A stretch of DNA of 64,000 nt from DASWDH01 sp035318505 (GTDB lineage Bacteria; Myxococcota_A; Polyangia; Polyangiales; Polyangiaceae): contig DATHEQ010000285.1 in assembly GCA_035318505.1 (NCBI GenBank), positions 1-64,000 on the forward strand, read 5' to 3'. Below the pieces are notes generated by a model. It worked only from the letters and a program-made list of their open reading frames with translations, did no database searches and had not been told where the DNA came from. A program made the position numbers and the translations under genes. This document shows positions 38,020 through 46,671 of the stretch, piece after piece (position 1 is the stretch's first letter; every line of letters starts with the position of its first letter).

Positions 38020-38865
38020 ATGACGAACGAGAAGAAGGGGAGGGACAGCGAACGTCCGCTGCCCGAGCTGAAGAAAGAGAGGGATTCTTTCATTCACAGC
38101 TTCTTCACCAAAGGTGCGCAGTTCACGCAGGAGCTCGTCAACGAGAACACGCGCCTGAGACATCGCTTGGGTGAGCTCGAGCAAGAGTCTGCCAAGCTAC
38201 GCGCGCAGGTGGCGAGCGACGACGCCATCCGCGAACTCCTCAAGACGATCGACGGGCTCGAACGAGAGAAGGGAAATCTTCTCTCGCGATTTCAACAAGC
38301 GGAGGCCGCCTCGTCACGCTGGGTCGACCAGTACACGGAGGTCGAAGGCGAGCTCGCCAACTTCGCGAACCTCTACGTCGCCAGTCACCAGCTGCACGCG
38401 TCGCTCAGCTTTCGTACGACGGTGCGACAGATCAAAGAGTTGCTCGAGCAGCTCGTCGGTTCACGCTCCTTCGCCGTCTATCTCGCGACCGGTGACGGTA
38501 AGACGCTCGTCCCCATCGTTTGCGAGGGGCTCGGTAAACCACGCCGTATTCCGGTGAACCCGAGCGACGGCGCCATCGGCGAATCCTTTGCCACGGGGAT
38601 GTCACGCGTGGAGAGCGGCGATCTGAGCCGCGGGTCGGTGGAGCACCCGCTCGCCATCGTGCCGATGGTGCACGAGAACAAAGTGTTCGGTGTTTTTGCC
38701 GTCTACGCCACGCTCGAGCAAAAGCCGCGTTTCATGCCCGTCGACTTCGAGCTCTTCAAGCTGCTCGGCGCTCACGCCGCGGGAGCGCTCATCTGTGCGT
38801 GCCTCTTTGCCAACGCTGGTCACAAAATTCCGAGCTTTGACCCTTTTTTCGATCCCGAGACATGA
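38020..38865 (+). CDS. coiled-coil GAF-domain protein
   Basis: A 281-residue soluble protein. Residues 8-110 form a charged helix with coiled-coil heptads (ENTRLRHRLGELEQESAKLRAQ in pattern). Residues about 120-265 form a GAF domain (SLSFRTTVRQIKELLEQLV; AIVPMVHENKVFGVFAVYA). There is no kinase, cyclase or output domain, so it probably acts as a sensory or scaffolding partner. The single-domain response regulator starts 42 bases downstream, suggesting a signalling pair. The ligand is unknown. Confidence 0.82.
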   Translation: MTNEKKGRDSERPLPELKKERDSFIHSFFTKGAQFTQELVNENTRLRHRLGELEQESAKLRAQVASDDAIRELLKTIDGLEREKGNLLSRFQQAEAASSRWVDQYTEVEGELANFANLYVASHQLHASLSFRTTVRQIKELLEQLVGSRSFAVYLATGDGKTLVPIVCEGLGKPRRIPVNPSDGAIGESFATGMSRVESGDLSRGSVEHPLAIVPMVHENKVFGVFAVYATLEQKPRFMPVDFELFKLLGAHAAGALICACLFANAGHKIPSFDPFFDPET

Positions 38866-38907
38866 GCCAAAAGAGAAGCGAGACTTCTAGCGCGGGTACG
38901 CATCGAT

Positions 38908-39285
38908 ATGGCTGAATACTCCTGTTTGATCGTAGAAGACTCACCGATGATGCGGCAGCTGCTCGTCTTCGCGCTCGCTCGCGTGAAAAACCTGCGGGTG
39001 ACCGAAGCCGACGACGGCGTCGATGGCCTGCGCAAGCTCGCATCGGCGCGCTTCGACATCATCATCACCGACATCAACATGCCGATCATGGATGGCCTCA
39101 AGCTCGTCAAAAGGGTGAGGTCCGATCCGACGCATTCCGCTACCCCGATCGTCATCATCACGACCGAAGGATCGCAGGAAGATCGGCAGCGCGCGCTGCA
39201 GCTCGGGGCGAACGCGTACATCACCAAGCCGATTCAGGCCCCGCAGGTGATCGCCAAAGTAAAAGAGCTTTTGAAGATCGAGTAG
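38908..39285 (+). CDS. single-domain CheY-like response regulator
   Basis: A 125-residue receiver domain without an output domain. The acidic pair is Glu10/Asp11, the phospho-acceptor is Asp55 in IIITDINMP, the switch Thr is at 85/86 (IIITTEGSQ) and the conserved Lys is Lys107 in ITKPIQ. All phosphorylation residues are intact. It follows the GAF gene, which may feed or receive its signal. The histidine kinase is not in the window. A hairpin after the stop separates it from the convergent gene. Confidence 0.95.
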   Translation: MAEYSCLIVEDSPMMRQLLVFALARVKNLRVTEADDGVDGLRKLASARFDIIITDINMPIMDGLKLVKRVRSDPTHSATPIVIITTEGSQEDRQRALQLGANAYITKPIQAPQVIAKVKELLKIE

Positions 39286-39290
39286 CGCGA

Positions 39291-39307
39291 CGGGAGCGCT
39301 GCTCCCG
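39291..39307. terminator. bidirectional hairpin terminator candidate
   Basis: CGGGAGC-GCT-GCTCCCG is a perfect 7-bp stem with a 3-base loop, 5 bases after the CheY-like gene and 19 bases before the end of the convergent gene. There is no U-tract, but the position between convergent genes supports termination. Confidence 0.5.
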
Positions 39308-39325
39308 CAAGCTACGCGCGCCCTT

Positions 39326-40465
39326 TCAAAACATCATCGTCTTGTGGACGGTGACCTTCGCTCCCGAAAACGGCGGCACTTTGGCCGTGCGGAACTTGGC
39401 GGCGACGCAGCTGCCGACCGGGGTGCCGCGCACGACGCCCGACTCGACGACGGCGACCGTTGCTTGCCCGCTCGGAACGAAAGTAACGGCGACGCGCACC
39501 GCGCCCGCGGTGGTGTCTTCTTGGCGGCACGTCGCCGCTAGCGCTGCTGCGTCTTCGAGAGCGGATTGCGCAGCGTCACGGCTGAAGTCGGGACCCGGCG
39601 GTTCGGGCGGCTGCGGCGCCACGAAAACGGGCGGCGCAGGCTCGGCCGGTGTTTCTTCGGCGACCGGTTCGGGCTCTTCGGCGCCGCTCGCCTTCAGTGA
39701 CTTGCTCTTCTTGCGGCGTTTCTCGGGCTTCAGGGACTCGACGGTGGCCTCGGGCTGAGCTGACCGCGCTCCGACCGGCGCGGCGGAGGGCTGCGCGGGA
39801 TCCGTCGCCGTGCCGCGAAAATCGCCCGGTTGCAGGCGCGCTGCGACGGGTGTTTCCGGTTCGGCGGGCTGCGCGGCGGGGGCGGCTATCGTACCGCTCG
39901 AAGATGCGTTCGCGAGTGAGCTGATCGCACGACCAATGAGCGCGACCGACACTGCCGCGGCCAGCGTCGCCGCGACCAACCAGCCTTTTCGTGAGGACCG
40001 CGGCTCGGCGTAGATCGGTGCTTCGCCGAGCGGAGGTACGTCGTTGGCCGGCGGTAATGGTCGCCCGCCTTCGCTCGCTTCGCGCGGCGGCATGCTCATC
40101 GCCGGCGGCATCGAGGAGTGCACGGGAGGTGCGCGTCGCGTCGAAAAGGCTTCGGTCGGCGGAGGCGGCGGCTTCACGCGGACGAGGCCCGCCGGCGTGT
40201 CGGATTGCCACGCCGGCGCATTCACGCGGAACGAGGATGACGAGGGGACGACGTTGGTCGGTGCTGGTGTCCGCGGCAGCAGGTCGCGCGGATCTTGCCC
40301 GGGGCGCGTGGGCGCGACGAGCTCGATGGCCGTACCGTTGACCTCGATCACCGCACCACAGTTGCTGCAGCAGTAGTCGACCACCTTGCCGCGCACCATG
40401 TCCGCTGCGATGCGGTAATTCGCCTCACAGCTGGCGCAGACTACTCGAACGAGATGAGGGTCCAT
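39326..40465 (-). CDS. zinc-ribbon protein with TonB/AgmX-like C-terminal domain
   Basis: About 379 residues. The N-terminus has an MJ0042-type zinc ribbon (CASC, then CCSNC, residues about 11-38). A Pro-rich linker is followed by one transmembrane helix (VAATLAAAVSVALIGRAISS), another Pro/Ala/Glu-rich linker, and a C-terminal domain (VRVAVTFVPSGQATVAVVESG) like the AgmX/PglI or TonB C-terminal fold. It thus links a cytoplasmic metal-binding head to a periplasmic domain. I chose ATG 40465 because AGGAAG lies 9 bases upstream; an upstream GTG at 40546 is possible. Role unknown; similar proteins occur in myxobacterial gliding machineries. Confidence 0.78.
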   Translation of the reverse strand: MDPHLVRVVCASCEANYRIAADMVRGKVVDYCCSNCGAVIEVNGTAIELVAPTRPGQDPRDLLPRTPAPTNVVPSSSSFRVNAPAWQSDTPAGLVRVKPPPPPTEAFSTRRAPPVHSSMPPAMSMPPREASEGGRPLPPANDVPPLGEAPIYAEPRSSRKGWLVAATLAAAVSVALIGRAISSLANASSSGTIAAPAAQPAEPETPVAARLQPGDFRGTATDPAQPSAAPVGARSAQPEATVESLKPEKRRKKSKSLKASGAEEPEPVAEETPAEPAPPVFVAPQPPEPPGPDFSRDAAQSALEDAAALAATCRQEDTTAGAVRVAVTFVPSGQATVAVVESGVVRGTPVGSCVAAKFRTAKVPPFSGAKVTVHKTMMF

Positions 40466-40627
40466 GGGGACGACTTCCTGCCCAGCGCGACTGTCTTCTT
40501 GGCGATTGCGAGCCATTGCCCGCAGCGCGTCATATACGCCCTTCACGTAATTTCATCCACCCCTATGTTTATTTTCCAGTGCCAAGAAATATTGCTGATG
40601 GTCCTACGCCCCCTTAGTGAACGTGCC

Positions 40628-40657
40628 TTGACGAGAAAGGTCAGTTTTCGGTATCCC
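40628..40657 (+). promoter_or_regulatory. promoter candidate for the IEDLP-repeat gene
   Basis: TTGACG (40628-40633), an 18-base spacer and TATCCC (40652-40657) precede the start codon at 40668 by 10 bases, so the leader would be a few bases at most. The neighbouring 40550-40620 stretch is the most AT-rich in the window. Confidence 0.35.
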
Positions 40658-40667
40658 CGACCGCTGA

Positions 40668-41294
40668 GTGGTTGTTAGGGCGCATCTTCGGGCTGCCGCG
40701 GTAGGCGGTATTTTGGCTGCCGCGGCCGTGGCGGGAGGGGTTGTCCTGCAGCCCATGCTCCTCGGCGCGCGTTCGTCCCCGGGCAGGGAGGCGGACCCCC
40801 GCGCCGTGCCGGTCGATCCTTCGGCGCCAGAAGCCGTATCCGCGGCGCCTTCGGTGTCGCAAGTCCGCAAAATCGAGGACTTGCCGACGGCGTCCCCCGT
40901 CGCCTACCGGCCGCTTCGCGTCGAAGAGCTGCCGGAAGCGCCTGGCTCCGGGGCGAAAGGGCGCCGCGGCAAGGAGCAGCTTGCCGGAATCGAGGCCAAG
41001 GCAATGGCGAACGCGAGCCCAGCCGCTGCAGCTCGCGCTCTTCGGATCGAGGATCTACCAGCGGTGTCGGCCGCCGTTCGCCCGCTCCGCCCCGAGGAGC
41101 TGAACCCGGAGTTGGTGCAGCGGGCCGATGACCTGCTCTGGAACCATCCCTCGCCGGTCGGCGTCGACGTTCCCCTGGAAGTGAACGGCAAGAGCTACGT
41201 CGCGCGATTTGCCTACCACTATCACGAGTTCGGCGGCGCAAAGAAGCCGTGGGGCTACCACAAGGGCGTGACGCTCTACTCGACGCATGACTAG
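40668..41294 (+). CDS. secreted or anchored protein with repeated (I/V)E(D/E)LP motifs
   Basis: A 208-residue protein not recognised as a family. A hydrophobic N-terminal segment (about 6-33) acts as signal or anchor. A flexible Pro/Ala region holds four copies of a short motif: KIEDLP (68-73), RVEELP (84-89), RIEDLP (126-131) and RPEELN (141-146). A compact C-terminal part (about 150-208) is rich in aromatic and His residues (FAYHYHEFGGAKKPWGYHKG). The acidic motifs look like repeated docking sites for a partner. The GTG start is placed by the upstream promoter and is uncertain. Convergent with the lipoprotein gene ending at 41306. Confidence 0.6.
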   Translation: MVVRAHLRAAAVGGILAAAAVAGGVVLQPMLLGARSSPGREADPRAVPVDPSAPEAVSAAPSVSQVRKIEDLPTASPVAYRPLRVEELPEAPGSGAKGRRGKEQLAGIEAKAMANASPAAAARALRIEDLPAVSAAVRPLRPEELNPELVQRADDLLWNHPSPVGVDVPLEVNGKSYVARFAYHYHEFGGAKKPWGYHKGVTLYSTHD

Positions 41295-41305
41295 GGTTGC
41301 GGCGG

Positions 41306-42259
41306 TTAGCGATCGGCGACTCGGATCTGTCGCTGGTCCCAGGCCACACCGCCGCGATCGTCGCGGACGACGAACCACATCGTGACGGAGCGGCCCGCCG
41401 ATTCGCGGCGAGCGGTCCACCCGGTGGTGGTATCGCTCGCCAGGCGTACGTCGTGCTCGAACATGCCCTCCGTCGCGTAGTACTGCACGATGATCTGCTC
41501 GCGGAAGGGCGCGCCCAAGGAATCGACGCCGGACTCACTGCTGGATACGGGCACAGCGACGGCCACGCGATGCTGCGTGCTCGGCGTGCAGGCGCCGTAG
41601 TCGTTGCCGCTTTCATCGCAGAACGCGACGTCTTTGATTTCCGAGGGGAGCCAAGCTTCGCCATCCCAGGTGACATCGGCGATGACCGGATTGTCGTTCT
41701 TGTCCGATAGACGCGCGAAGATCCGTTTGACCCCCACCACGTACTCGTCGCTCGTCAGCGTTCTGCCCTCCGCATCGACGCATGCGAAAGGGATCGATCC
41801 GACGCGCGGCGCGAGCTCGCCCGGACATGCCACGACGACGGTGCCAACGGCGGCGTGCCCCGCCGCGGCCGCGGGCAGCGACGTGATCACGTCGCTCGGT
41901 AGCGCGAAATCGAAGGTGGATCGTCCTTTTTCGATGACAACGGTGGAGAAGTCGAGCGCCGCGAGGCAGCCGGGAGCCGAAGGGGACGCGGGATTGACAC
42001 AGAGGCCCCATCCCCATGTGATCGCTCGCGCGGCGGGGTCCACGGCGAGGGCTTCGAGGTGCACGCTCTCGCCCGGTGCCGCATAGGGCGAATCCGCGCG
42101 TACGGCGAGCACGCGCAGATCGGTCACACGCGAGGCGGGGTCGAAATCGCCGCCGCAGCCGGGTAAGAACGTCAGCGCCATCGCAAAGGCGATGCCCGCG
42201 ACGCGCCGCGCGAACCGCGCGTCTGTTCGGGCGATGATGATCTCGGGTGAGGCGTTCAC
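41306..42259 (-). CDS. lipoprotein coupled to the TonB-dependent receptor
   Basis: A 317-residue protein from GTG 42259, which overlaps the receptor stop (GTGA). The signal peptide ends in lipobox FLPGC (about residues 31-35). The body is strand-rich (VTDLRVLAVRADSPYAAPGESV; SVTMWFVVRDDRGGVAWD) with several Cys and resembles an Ig-like or surface-exposed beta domain. Coupling to the receptor suggests a surface partner that captures substrate or caps the barrel, by analogy with lipoproteins paired to TonB receptors. No family is recognised. Confidence 0.72.
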   Translation of the reverse strand: MNASPEIIIARTDARFARRVAGIAFAMALTFLPGCGGDFDPASRVTDLRVLAVRADSPYAAPGESVHLEALAVDPAARAITWGWGLCVNPASPSAPGCLAALDFSTVVIEKGRSTFDFALPSDVITSLPAAAAGHAAVGTVVVACPGELAPRVGSIPFACVDAEGRTLTSDEYVVGVKRIFARLSDKNDNPVIADVTWDGEAWLPSEIKDVAFCDESGNDYGACTPSTQHRVAVAVPVSSSESGVDSLGAPFREQIIVQYYATEGMFEHDVRLASDTTTGWTARRESAGRSVTMWFVVRDDRGGVAWDQRQIRVADR

Positions 42260-44664
42260 AGCTCGCCTCGTACGCCGAGGATGGGCAGAAGGGGCAATCC
42301 CGACAGCGTTTGCCCTCGGCTGTAGTTGTAATTGTAGGTCATGGCTTCCGGGTTTTGGCGATTGTAGGCATTGCGCACATCGAGATACGCAGTGAGCCGC
42401 CACGAGGTGAACGTCCACGTCTTGTCGACGCGTAGATCGAGCGTGTGAAACGGCGCCACGCGCTGGGAGTTGGTGAGGGGCGAAGCGATGGGCGTGTAGG
42501 CGCCGGCGTCGAGGTCGGCGACCGCGCCGATGTACGGCGTGTACGGGTTGCCGGTGACGTAACGGAAGCGCCCGCCCAGCGACCACCCGCGACCGAGCCG
42601 GTAACTCGCCAGCGCGTTCAAAATATGGGTCTGATCGAATTCGAAGATGCCAAAGGATTGGGTGTCGTCGAGGCGCCGCTCGCTGCGGGAGATCGTGTAC
42701 GCGACAAAACCCGAGAACGCACCGCCCGGTTTCCACCGCACCAAGAGCTCGCTGCCGAAGGTGCGCCCCTGGCCGGTGTTGGTGAAGTCGGTGCCGCCCT
42801 CGGCGCTCGAGGTTGCGGATCGCGCCACCACCAGACTGCGCAGATCTTTGTAAAAGCCTTCGAGCGAGACTTCCACATCCGGGGAGAGCTGTTGTTCGAT
42901 GCCGAAGCTGTAGTGGATGGCGAGGTTGTTTTTGACGGAAGGCGAGCCGAACGGGGCAAGCGCTTCGAAAGGCTGAGGCGGTTGATGAAACGCACCCACG
43001 CCGCCTTTCAGTGTCGTGCGCCGGGGGCTCGGGGCGATGTCGAGTCGCGCGGTCAGGCGCGGATCGAAGGTCCATTGTCCCGATTCGCTGGAATAGTCGA
43101 CGCGCAGACCGGGCAGGATCTTGAGGCCCGGCGCGGCCGCGAGATCGAGCATGGCAAAGGCGCCCGGTCGCCACAGCATGCCGCTGCCCGCAAGCGCGTA
43201 TTTCGGTGCCGCGAAAATGGGGCCGGCCACTTCGCCGTCCGCGGGTCGGTTGGGAAGGTTCAACGTGACGTCGTAGTGGCCAGCCAAGAACGCCACCCCG
43301 GCGACCGCGGTGACGGCGCGGCTCAGCTGGGTGCGCAGGTCAGAGCGCGAGTCGATGACGTTGTACGTGGCGTCGGCGCTGTTATTTCCGAGCGCGAAGT
43401 GCTCGCCGTTGGTGCCGAGGGATACCATGTTGATGAAGCGCGTTCGATCCGAGAGGCGGCTGTCGAGCCGCGCTTGCAGGCGCAGGAACGTCTCGGCTTG
43501 CGCGACTTTGCCGCCGAGGCCGGGATCTTCCGCGCTCGGCGATCGCACGTCGAGCGCGAACCGGTCGTCGGCGCCGAAGAAGAGAAGCCGCGCCGTCGTC
43601 GAGGAGGAAAGATCCTGCTCGATCATCGCCTGGTAATCGTAATAAACGGGAGCGGCGGTGACGCCGGCGCCGGCGCTGCGTAACGCCGATCCGAGCCATG
43701 CATCGACCCAAGAGCGTCGCCCGGCCACGAGAAACCGGGCCTTAGGACCGAGCGGCCCCTCCGCAAGAAGCCGGCCATCGAGAAGGTCGAACTGCAAGAG
43801 CCCTCCCAACCGATCCTTGCGCGGCGAGCGAAAACCAAGATCGATGATGCCGCCCATTTGGCGGCCGTACTCGGGTGAGAAATTTCCCGGGTAGAAGTCG
43901 AGGCGCTCGAGCACCTCGGTGGGGACGACCGACGTGATGCCGCCGAAATGGAACGCGTTCACGAGCCAAACGCCGTCTGCGAACACGCCCGTGTCCTGCG
44001 GGCCGGAGCCGCGCACCACGAGGTTGCTGGAGATGCCGGAGGTGCGCGCTACGCCCGGCAAGTTCTCGACCGCGTGCAAGGCGTCGCCGTTGGTACCGGG
44101 CATCGTCGCGATCTCGGCAGGCTCGAGTACCTGTCGCGTGCTCTCGCGAGGTGCGCGCTGTCCGCGCACCTCGATATCCACAAAGCCGCCATTGTCGCCG
44201 TCATCGTCCTCCTCGGGCGCCAACTCCGTCGATCGATCGGCGAGGGCTGCGGCCGTGTCAGGGCCGGGGGGCGTCTGGGGCGCTTCTTTTTTGGCCGCCG
44301 CGAATGCGAATTGAAAAGGAATCTTCGATCGGATCGGGCGACCGCCGCGCGTCGCGGGCGCAAAACGAAGGCGCGGCGCGGCTGCAAGTGCCTCCGTGTC
44401 GAACGGCGCGCCGCCCGAGGTCGTCACGACGGCGCGCGTCACGTGCCCCTCGTCGTCGATGTCGAGCATGAGCACGACCACCGCCGTTGCACCGCTCGCC
44501 TCTTGCCCAGGTGGATATTGCGGTTCGACCGTCTCCAGCACGCGAGGCGGCAAAAGCTCGGCCGCAGCGGCTCCCTGCGCGAGAGCGCGTTCGGCCGAGC
44601 CGACGATGACGATTGCGAACAGCGCGGCGCAAAGACGCCGCTTCGACGACGGACCGATGAGCAT
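42256..44664 (-). CDS. TonB-dependent outer-membrane receptor with N-terminal TonB-type domain
   Basis: An 802-residue protein. The signal peptide ends about residue 30 (RALAQG). Residues about 38-130 match a TonB C-terminal domain (PPRVLETVEPQYPPG; LDIDDEGHVTRAVVTTSG). A Pro/acidic linker leads to a TonB-box-like VDIEVRGQ and the plug (GDALHAVENLPGVAR; NLVVRGSGPQDTGVFADG; GRQMGGIIDL). The remaining 500-odd residues are barrel strands. Receptors with a TonB-like domain of their own are unusual outside Myxococcota and relatives. It is divergent from exbB-exbD-tonB. The substrate is not predictable. Confidence 0.88.
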   Translation of the reverse strand: MLIGPSSKRRLCAALFAIVIVGSAERALAQGAAAAELLPPRVLETVEPQYPPGQEASGATAVVVLMLDIDDEGHVTRAVVTTSGGAPFDTEALAAAPRLRFAPATRGGRPIRSKIPFQFAFAAAKKEAPQTPPGPDTAAALADRSTELAPEEDDDGDNGGFVDIEVRGQRAPRESTRQVLEPAEIATMPGTNGDALHAVENLPGVARTSGISSNLVVRGSGPQDTGVFADGVWLVNAFHFGGITSVVPTEVLERLDFYPGNFSPEYGRQMGGIIDLGFRSPRKDRLGGLLQFDLLDGRLLAEGPLGPKARFLVAGRRSWVDAWLGSALRSAGAGVTAAPVYYDYQAMIEQDLSSSTTARLLFFGADDRFALDVRSPSAEDPGLGGKVAQAETFLRLQARLDSRLSDRTRFINMVSLGTNGEHFALGNNSADATYNVIDSRSDLRTQLSRAVTAVAGVAFLAGHYDVTLNLPNRPADGEVAGPIFAAPKYALAGSGMLWRPGAFAMLDLAAAPGLKILPGLRVDYSSESGQWTFDPRLTARLDIAPSPRRTTLKGGVGAFHQPPQPFEALAPFGSPSVKNNLAIHYSFGIEQQLSPDVEVSLEGFYKDLRSLVVARSATSSAEGGTDFTNTGQGRTFGSELLVRWKPGGAFSGFVAYTISRSERRLDDTQSFGIFEFDQTHILNALASYRLGRGWSLGGRFRYVTGNPYTPYIGAVADLDAGAYTPIASPLTNSQRVAPFHTLDLRVDKTWTFTSWRLTAYLDVRNAYNRQNPEAMTYNYNYSRGQTLSGLPLLPILGVRGEL

Positions 44665-44761
44665 CGAGGAGCCTCGGAGAGCAGAGTTCGGCCCGTAGTG
44701 CCCGCGTCATCGCCGGCCGTTCACTTTGAACACTCGCCGTTCGTGCGGGCACCTAAGCGTC

Positions 44762-45424
44762 GTGAAAATCGTACTCATTGCCAAATCGATGATGTTGACG
44801 GCGGGCTCCGCCCCGCTCCTCTATCTCATGATCGCGCTCAGCGTCGTCAGCATGGCGATCATGCTCGAGCGCGCATGGTTCTTCGGAAGCATGCGCGAAG
44901 ATCTGGATGCGCTGTTGCGTGACCTCGGCGCCTACTTGTCTGCTGGCGATCTGATCGGTGCGCGTGCGAGGTTCTCTTCCTCGCGATCGGCCGAAGCAGC
45001 GGTGGTCGTGGCGGGACTGGGACAGGCTTTGCGCGGTCCCGAAGCGGCGGCCGAAGCAATGTCCGGTGCCATGACGCGGCAACGCTTGAAGCTCGAGCAT
45101 CGACTTTCCTTTTTGGGAACCCTCGGGAACAACGCGCCGTTCATCGGTCTGCTCGGAACGGTGGTGGGGATCGTGATGGCGTTCGACCGGCTCGGCGCGG
45201 CCCGGGTCGACGGACACCAAGCCGTGCCGGCCGAAGTGATGTCGAGCATCGCCGAGGCCCTCGTGGCCACCGCCATCGGGCTCGCCGTGGCCATACCCGC
45301 CGTGGCGGCGTTCAACCATTTTCAGCGACGGATTAGGGTCATCAGCGGCAACGCCGATGCCCTGACGAAGCTGCTTCTCGCGCACTTGCGCGGAGCGGGC
45401 GTCGATCGCTCGCAGGGCTCCTGA
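44762..45424 (+). CDS. exbB: ExbB/TolQ/MotA-family proton-channel protein
   Basis: About 220 residues with three transmembrane helices (LLYLMIALSVVSMAIML; FIGLLGTVVGIVMAF; ALVATAIGLAVAIPAVAAF). FLGTLGNNAPFIGLLGTVVGI is diagnostic of ExbB/TolQ. It forms the proton-driven motor with ExbD that energises TonB. Start GTG 44762 (VKIVLIAK) is chosen over a TTG at 44726; neither has a clear Shine-Dalgarno sequence. exbD follows 1 base after its stop. Confidence 0.9.
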   Translation: MKIVLIAKSMMLTAGSAPLLYLMIALSVVSMAIMLERAWFFGSMREDLDALLRDLGAYLSAGDLIGARARFSSSRSAEAAVVVAGLGQALRGPEAAAEAMSGAMTRQRLKLEHRLSFLGTLGNNAPFIGLLGTVVGIVMAFDRLGAARVDGHQAVPAEVMSSIAEALVATAIGLAVAIPAVAAFNHFQRRIRVISGNADALTKLLLAHLRGAGVDRSQGS

Positions 45425-45425
45425 G

Positions 45426-45851
45426 ATGGGCGCCGTCGAACAAGCTGCAAGTGAGGAGACCATCGTCGGCATCAACGTGACGCCGCTCGTCGACATCACA
45501 TTGGTGTTGCTCATCGTCTTCATGGTCACCGCCAAGCTCATCGTCTCCGAGGCCATTCCCTTCGACTTGCCCAAGGCGGCGACGGGCGGCGCGGTGCAAG
45601 TCGTCTTCACCGTGTCGCTCGACGCAAGCGGACAAGTTCGGGTCGACGGCAAAGAGATGCAGGGCGATGAGAGCCTTCGCCGCGCAGCTCACGAAGCGCT
45701 CGCGCGCGACGCCGAGATCCGCACCGTCGTGCAGGCGTCATCGGTCGTACCGCACGGCACCGTCGTTCATGTGCTCGACCAGCTGCGCCAGGCGGGCATC
45801 CGGCGCATTGCCTTCGGCGTCGACAAGACGCCTTTGGAGCCGGCGCGGTGA
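45426..45851 (+). CDS. exbD: ExbD/TolR-family protein
   Basis: A 141-residue protein with one N-terminal transmembrane helix preceded by NVTPLVDITLVLLIVFMV. The Asp in that segment is the proton-carrying residue of the ExbB-ExbD motor. The periplasmic domain (VVFTVSLDASGQVRVDGKEM) has the ExbD fold. Its stop overlaps the GTG of the next gene (GTGA), coupling it to the TonB-like partner. Confidence 0.93.
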   Translation: MGAVEQAASEETIVGINVTPLVDITLVLLIVFMVTAKLIVSEAIPFDLPKAATGGAVQVVFTVSLDASGQVRVDGKEMQGDESLRRAAHEALARDAEIRTVVQASSVVPHGTVVHVLDQLRQAGIRRIAFGVDKTPLEPAR

Positions 45852-46612
45852 GCGCCCACAGTTTGGTTCCTTGGGTGGTGGTCGCGCTCTGCGTGCATGG
45901 CGCAACGCTCGCCGCATCGGACCGCCCCCCGCCGGAAAATTCGTGGTCCGCCCTGCCGCTCGAAGTGGAGCTCGCTGCCGAGGCGGATCCCGAGCCGCCG
46001 CCGACACCGGACGTGCCCGCGCCGCCGGAAGAAGCTGCACCAAGCGCACCCGTGCCTGTCCGGTCTCTGCCTGCGAAAACGGAGCCGCGCTCGGCGGCGA
46101 CGCCACCTTCGGTGGGTCCCGCCGCGAAGGTGGGCGCGCTGCTCACTTCCGGCGATGCGACGGACAGCGACGATCCGGTCGCGTTCTTGAGCGATCCCAA
46201 CGGCGGTGTCTACGGCTCTGGCGTGGTCGCGCGCGGCGCTCGAGCCGAGCACGGTGTGGGACCGGCCGTGGGAGCGTCGGCCCCGGTGACCGGGCCAAGC
46301 CGCGCAGGTGGTGACGCGGTCACGCCTCCCGCCAACCTGAGCCGGGCACCGTCGCTCGACGAGGTCGACGCCTGTCGCGGTTTTTTCCCCGCCGAGGCCG
46401 GGGTCGATGCGGCGAAGGTCGATCTCGTGGTCGTCGTGCAAGCGGGGGGACGCGTGGCCAGCGCGACCGTCGTCCGGGAAGCCCCCGATGGGGAGGGGTT
46501 CGGTCGCGCCGCGCGCGCGTGCCTTCTTTCCAAGCGGTTTACCCCGGCAGCCGACCGCGCCGGGCGCGCAGTGACCGCGTCGACCGCGGTCCGCGTGCAT
46601 TTCACGCGCTGA
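45848..46612 (+). CDS. TonB-like energy transducer
   Basis: A 254-residue protein. The N-terminal helix (LVPWVVVALCVHGATLAAS) anchors it in the inner membrane. A long Pro/Ala/Glu-rich stretch (about 25-75), suited to span the periplasm, is followed by a Gly/Ala-rich part. The C-terminal domain (DLVVVVQAGGRVASATVV; ARACLLSKRFTPAADR) resembles TonB-family C-termini. Coupling to exbD and divergence from a TonB-dependent receptor support a dedicated transducer role. Confidence 0.8.
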   Translation: MSAHSLVPWVVVALCVHGATLAASDRPPPENSWSALPLEVELAAEADPEPPPTPDVPAPPEEAAPSAPVPVRSLPAKTEPRSAATPPSVGPAAKVGALLTSGDATDSDDPVAFLSDPNGGVYGSGVVARGARAEHGVGPAVGASAPVTGPSRAGGDAVTPPANLSRAPSLDEVDACRGFFPAEAGVDAAKVDLVVVVQAGGRVASATVVREAPDGEGFGRAARACLLSKRFTPAADRAGRAVTASTAVRVHFTR

Positions 46613-46671
46613 TATTTCTTTGAACAGTCGCCCTGGTCACGGGCACCAACCTCTCGAGAAGAGTCACGGCC

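Noticed and set aside
44698..44752. 8-bp inverted repeat GTGCCCGC...GCGGGCAC between the TonB receptor and exbB
   Set aside because: A 39-base gap and very GC-rich arms make chance likely; no promoter could be tied to it.
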